Origin: an uncultured Collinsella sp.
GTDB taxonomy: Bacteria > Actinomycetota > Coriobacteriia > Coriobacteriales > Coriobacteriaceae
Assembly (NCBI GenBank): GCA_902495525.1
Contig: CABUXL010000035.1
Span: 1 to 15,892 of the forward strand
Direction: 5' to 3'
Length of the DNA: 15,892 bases
Made by a program: the position numbers and the translations under genes. This document shows, in pieces, positions 13,627 through 15,892 of the stretch. Each line of letters begins with the position of its first letter. The first letter of the stretch is position 1. The notes under the pieces were generated by a model. That model was given only the letters and a program-made list of their open reading frames with translations, was not told the origin of the DNA and searched no databases.

Positions 13627-15702
13627 ATGGGTGCTCCCAAGACCGGTAACGTAAGGAACGTGGTGCTCGTAGGCCAAGGCGGGGTGGGCAAGACTTCACT
13701 CGCCGAAGCCATGCTCCACCTTTCCGGCAAGACCGCCCGCCTGGGCGGCCACGACGGCACCAAGCCCACGCTCGACTATGACCCCGAAGAGGTTAAGCGT
13801 GCATTTTCCATCTCGACGACCATTGCGCCGATCGACTGGAAGGGCGCGCGCATCAATGTGCTCGATGCCCCGTGCTACCCCGATTTTATCGGCGACGCCT
13901 TTGCCGCGATGAGCGTCTGCGAGACGGCTCTGTTTGTGGTCGACGCCGAGGCCGGCCCGCAGCCTACGACGGTTAAGCTCTGGTATGCCGCCGAGGACCT
14001 GCGTCTGGCGCGTGCGGTGTTCGTAAACCGCCTGTCGCGCTCCGAGGCCAGCTTTGCGACCACAATGGACCTGCTGCAGGAGCGCTTTGGCACGCGCCTG
14101 GGCGCCGTGACCCTTCCCTGGGGCGAGGGCGAGGACTTTGACGGCATCATCGACCTGGTGCGCATGAAGGCGCGCCATTGCAACGGCGCCGAAGCCGTTG
14201 AGTCGGAGATTCCCGAGGAGTATCGTGCCCAGGCCGAGGAGGCCCATGACCATCTGTGCGAGCTGGTGGCCGAGGCTGACGACGAGCTGATGATGAAATA
14301 CTTGGAAGGCGAGGAGACGCTGACGCAGGAGGAGCTTGAAGGCCTGCTGTCGAAGGCGATCGCCGAGCGCATCTTTGTGCCGGTTTTTGCGGGCGATTGC
14401 ATTAAGGAGCAGGGCGTCAACTCGCTGATGGACGACATCGCGACGTACTTCCCGGCGCCGACAGACTACGGCGAGATGCCGCTCATCGACGGCGATTCGC
14501 TTAAGATCTCGAGTGACGATGACCGTCCGGTGGCGTTTGTGTTTAAGACGCTGGCCGATCCGCAGCAGGGTCGCATCAGCTTTATCAAGGTGCTGACGGG
14601 TACGCTTGAGCCGGGCCTTGAGCTGATCAACGCGCGTACCCGCAAGAGCGATCGTCTGGCTCACCTGTATGTGATGTGCGGTCGCGACATGACCGAGGTC
14701 GGTCACGCCTATGCCGGCGACATCATCGTGGCGCCCAAGCTGGCGGCCGAGACGGGCGATACGCTCTCCATTACCGGTAAGGTCGAGGCTGCGGCGTTTA
14801 AGTTCCCCAACTCTCAGCACCGCATCGCCATCGAGGCCGAGAATCGCGGCGACGAAGAGAAGCTCTACACGTTTATTGAGAAGGCATGCAAGGCCGATCC
14901 GACCATGAGCATCGACCGCGACGAGGAGACCGGGCAGACTATCATCTCCGCCGTGGGTGAGGCGCAGGTTTCGGTGTTGCTTAACCGTTTGGAGGATCGC
15001 ACCAAGGTCGTGGCCAAGAGCGTGCCGATCCGCATTCCGTATCGCGAGACCATCCGCCGCACGGCGAGCGCCCAGGGCCGCCACAAGAAGCAGACCGGTG
15101 GTGCCGGTCAGTACGGCGACTGCTGGCTGCGCGTGGAGCCGCTTATTGGGCCCGACGGCACGAGCGACGGCTACGAGTTTGTGGATGAGGTCGTAGGCGG
15201 CCGCATTCCGCGCTCGCTGATTCCCGCCGTGGACAAGGGCGTCCAGGAGACCATGAAGGACGGCATCATTGCCGGCTACCCGCTCACGGGCATTCGCGTG
15301 GCTGTGTACGATGGCTCGTATCACAGCGTCGACTCCAACGAGATGGCGTTCCGCGCGGCGGCTCGTATCGGCCTGCGCAAGGCATGCGCCGATGCCGACC
15401 CGGTGGTGCTGGAGCCCATCGAGGAAATCACGGTGACTATCCCCGAGAGCTACGCCGGCGCCGTGATGGGCGACATCTCGGCCTCACGTGGTCGCGTGAC
15501 GGGCATGGAGACCGATGAGCGCGGAGACACCGTGGTCATTGCCCAGGCGCCGCTGGCAGAGCTGACGGATTATTCGACGCGCCTGCGCTCCATCACGCGC
15601 GGAACGGGCGACTTTACCATGAAGCCTGCAGGCTACGAGCAGGTGCCTTATGACGTTCAGGCCAAGCTGGTCGAGCGCTATGAGGAGGGTCGCGCCAAGT
15701 AG
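13627..15702 (+). CDS. EF-G-like translational GTPase paralogue (EF-G2 type) with degenerate G motifs
   Basis: A 691-residue protein with the complete five-domain EF-G layout: G domain (about 10-275), domain II (300-390), III (395-470), IV (475-600) and V (600-680). G1 is intact as GQGGVGKT (16-23). G3, normally DTPGH/Y, reads DAPCYPDF (80-87), so the invariant glycine is C83 and the catalytic histidine position is Y84. G4, normally NKxD, reads NRLS (134-137), losing the aspartate that selects guanine. Domain IV keeps GGAGQYG (491-497), and domain V keeps EPIEEITVTIPESYAG. AAGGAGG six bases before ATG 13627 fixes the start; an in-frame TTG at 13516 is rejected. Canonical fusA is presumably elsewhere. 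A role in ribosome recycling, rescue or hibernation is possible, but GTP use is doubtful. Confidence 0.9.
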   Translation: MGAPKTGNVRNVVLVGQGGVGKTSLAEAMLHLSGKTARLGGHDGTKPTLDYDPEEVKRAFSISTTIAPIDWKGARINVLDAPCYPDFIGDAFAAMSVCETALFVVDAEAGPQPTTVKLWYAAEDLRLARAVFVNRLSRSEASFATTMDLLQERFGTRLGAVTLPWGEGEDFDGIIDLVRMKARHCNGAEAVESEIPEEYRAQAEEAHDHLCELVAEADDELMMKYLEGEETLTQEELEGLLSKAIAERIFVPVFAGDCIKEQGVNSLMDDIATYFPAPTDYGEMPLIDGDSLKISSDDDRPVAFVFKTLADPQQGRISFIKVLTGTLEPGLELINARTRKSDRLAHLYVMCGRDMTEVGHAYAGDIIVAPKLAAETGDTLSITGKVEAAAFKFPNSQHRIAIEAENRGDEEKLYTFIEKACKADPTMSIDRDEETGQTIISAVGEAQVSVLLNRLEDRTKVVAKSVPIRIPYRETIRRTASAQGRHKKQTGGAGQYGDCWLRVEPLIGPDGTSDGYEFVDEVVGGRIPRSLIPAVDKGVQETMKDGIIAGYPLTGIRVAVYDGSYHSVDSNEMAFRAAARIGLRKACADADPVVLEPIEEITVTIPESYAGAVMGDISASRGRVTGMETDERGDTVVIAQAPLAELTDYSTRLRSITRGTGDFTMKPAGYEQVPYDVQAKLVERYEEGRAK

Positions 15703-15735
15703 CGCGTGATTTTGTCTGCAATGTAGGTGCTGACG

Positions 15736-15771
15736 AAAGGGCCGCCCTGGGTAACCGGGGCGGCTCTTTTT
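15736..15771 (+). terminator. Intrinsic terminator after the EF-G-like gene
   Basis: AAAGGGCCGCCCTGG (15736-15750) pairs with CCGGGGCGGCTCTTT (15755-15769, two G-T pairs) around the loop gtaa, followed by T bases. Confidence 0.9.
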
Positions 15772-15789
15772 GATTCAAGACTTTAGTCT

Positions 15790-15857
15790 GCTGGCCGCGC
15801 AGCGGCCAGCTTTAAACCACCCGCTACGCGGGTGGAGACAAACGGCTTTACAAAGCC
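15790..15857. repeat. Cluster of three short hairpins, possible IS200/IS605-like end or REP-like repeat
   Basis: Hairpin 1 pairs GCTGGCCGC (15790-15798) with GCGGCCAGC (15802-15810) around gca. Hairpin 2 pairs CCACCCGC (15817-15824) with GCGGGTGG (15828-15835) around tac. Hairpin 3 pairs GGCTT (15844-15848) with AAGCC (15853-15857). Tight 3-base loops and the AAACCACCCGC-type hairpin resemble the subterminal hairpins recognised by single-strand transposases. No transposase is in the window, which ends 35 bases later, so the identity is open. Confidence 0.5.
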
Positions 15858-15892
15858 ACCCCTCCGACCGATATTGACGATTGTTCAGGCCG

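Noticed and set aside
13696..15324. 542-codon open frame on the minus strand
   Set aside because: It lies wholly antisense to the EF-G-like gene. Its composition follows from GC-rich third positions on the other strand, and it has no recognisable domain.
1..15892. CRISPR arrays, tRNA genes, phage or defence genes
   Set aside because: No regularly spaced direct repeats, cloverleaf-like segments or characteristic proteins were seen on either strand.

Overview
This window looks like a chromosomal housekeeping segment of a Gram-positive, fairly high-GC actinobacterium. The best guess is a gut Coriobacteriia such as Collinsella. That rests on the look of the 5S rRNA tail, the GC-rich third codon positions, the tilS-hpt-ftsH cluster, and an EF-G-like second paralogue of a type seen in actinobacteria. 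It is recognition by eye and no search was run.

Layout. 1-112 holds the 3' end of a 5S rRNA gene and the terminator of its rrn operon. 180-647 (-) is an AT-richer orphan gene for a small protein with a C-terminal membrane anchor; it diverges from a small heat-shock protein gene (Hsp20, 925-1356). A bidirectional terminator separates Hsp20 from a convergent YycJ/WalJ-type metallo-beta-lactamase-fold gene (1439-2248, -). Divergent from that is the cluster tilS (tRNA-Ile lysidine synthetase), hpt (purine salvage) and ftsH (membrane AAA protease), ending at 6714. Next come a 25-bp perfect inverted repeat, a class I/II aminotransferase (6858-8042) and a YcdX-like PHP phosphatase (8208-9029). An RlmD-type rRNA uracil methyltransferase converges on these (9108-10556, -). 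A large nested palindrome (10664-10802) fills the divergent gap before a three-gene polar amino-acid ABC importer (lipoprotein 10895-11755, permease 11906-12559, ATPase 12552-13316). The last gene is an EF-G-like translational GTPase (13627-15702). The window closes with a cluster of small hairpins that may be the edge of an IS200/IS605-like or REP-like element.

How the genes work together. Most act in translation and proteostasis: 5S rRNA, TilS, RlmD, the EF-G paralogue, Hsp20 and FtsH. To these are added purine salvage, one aminotransferase and one amino-acid importer. Only hpt-ftsH and the ABC operon are clearly co-transcribed; most other genes have their own terminator.

I see no phage, CRISPR, toxin-antitoxin, biosynthetic or defence cluster. 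The most interesting signals are non-coding: four unrelated-looking palindromic elements (6737-6798, 10664-10802, 11755-11859, 15790-15857). The one unusual protein is the EF-G paralogue, whose G3 and G4 nucleotide-binding motifs have lost key residues.
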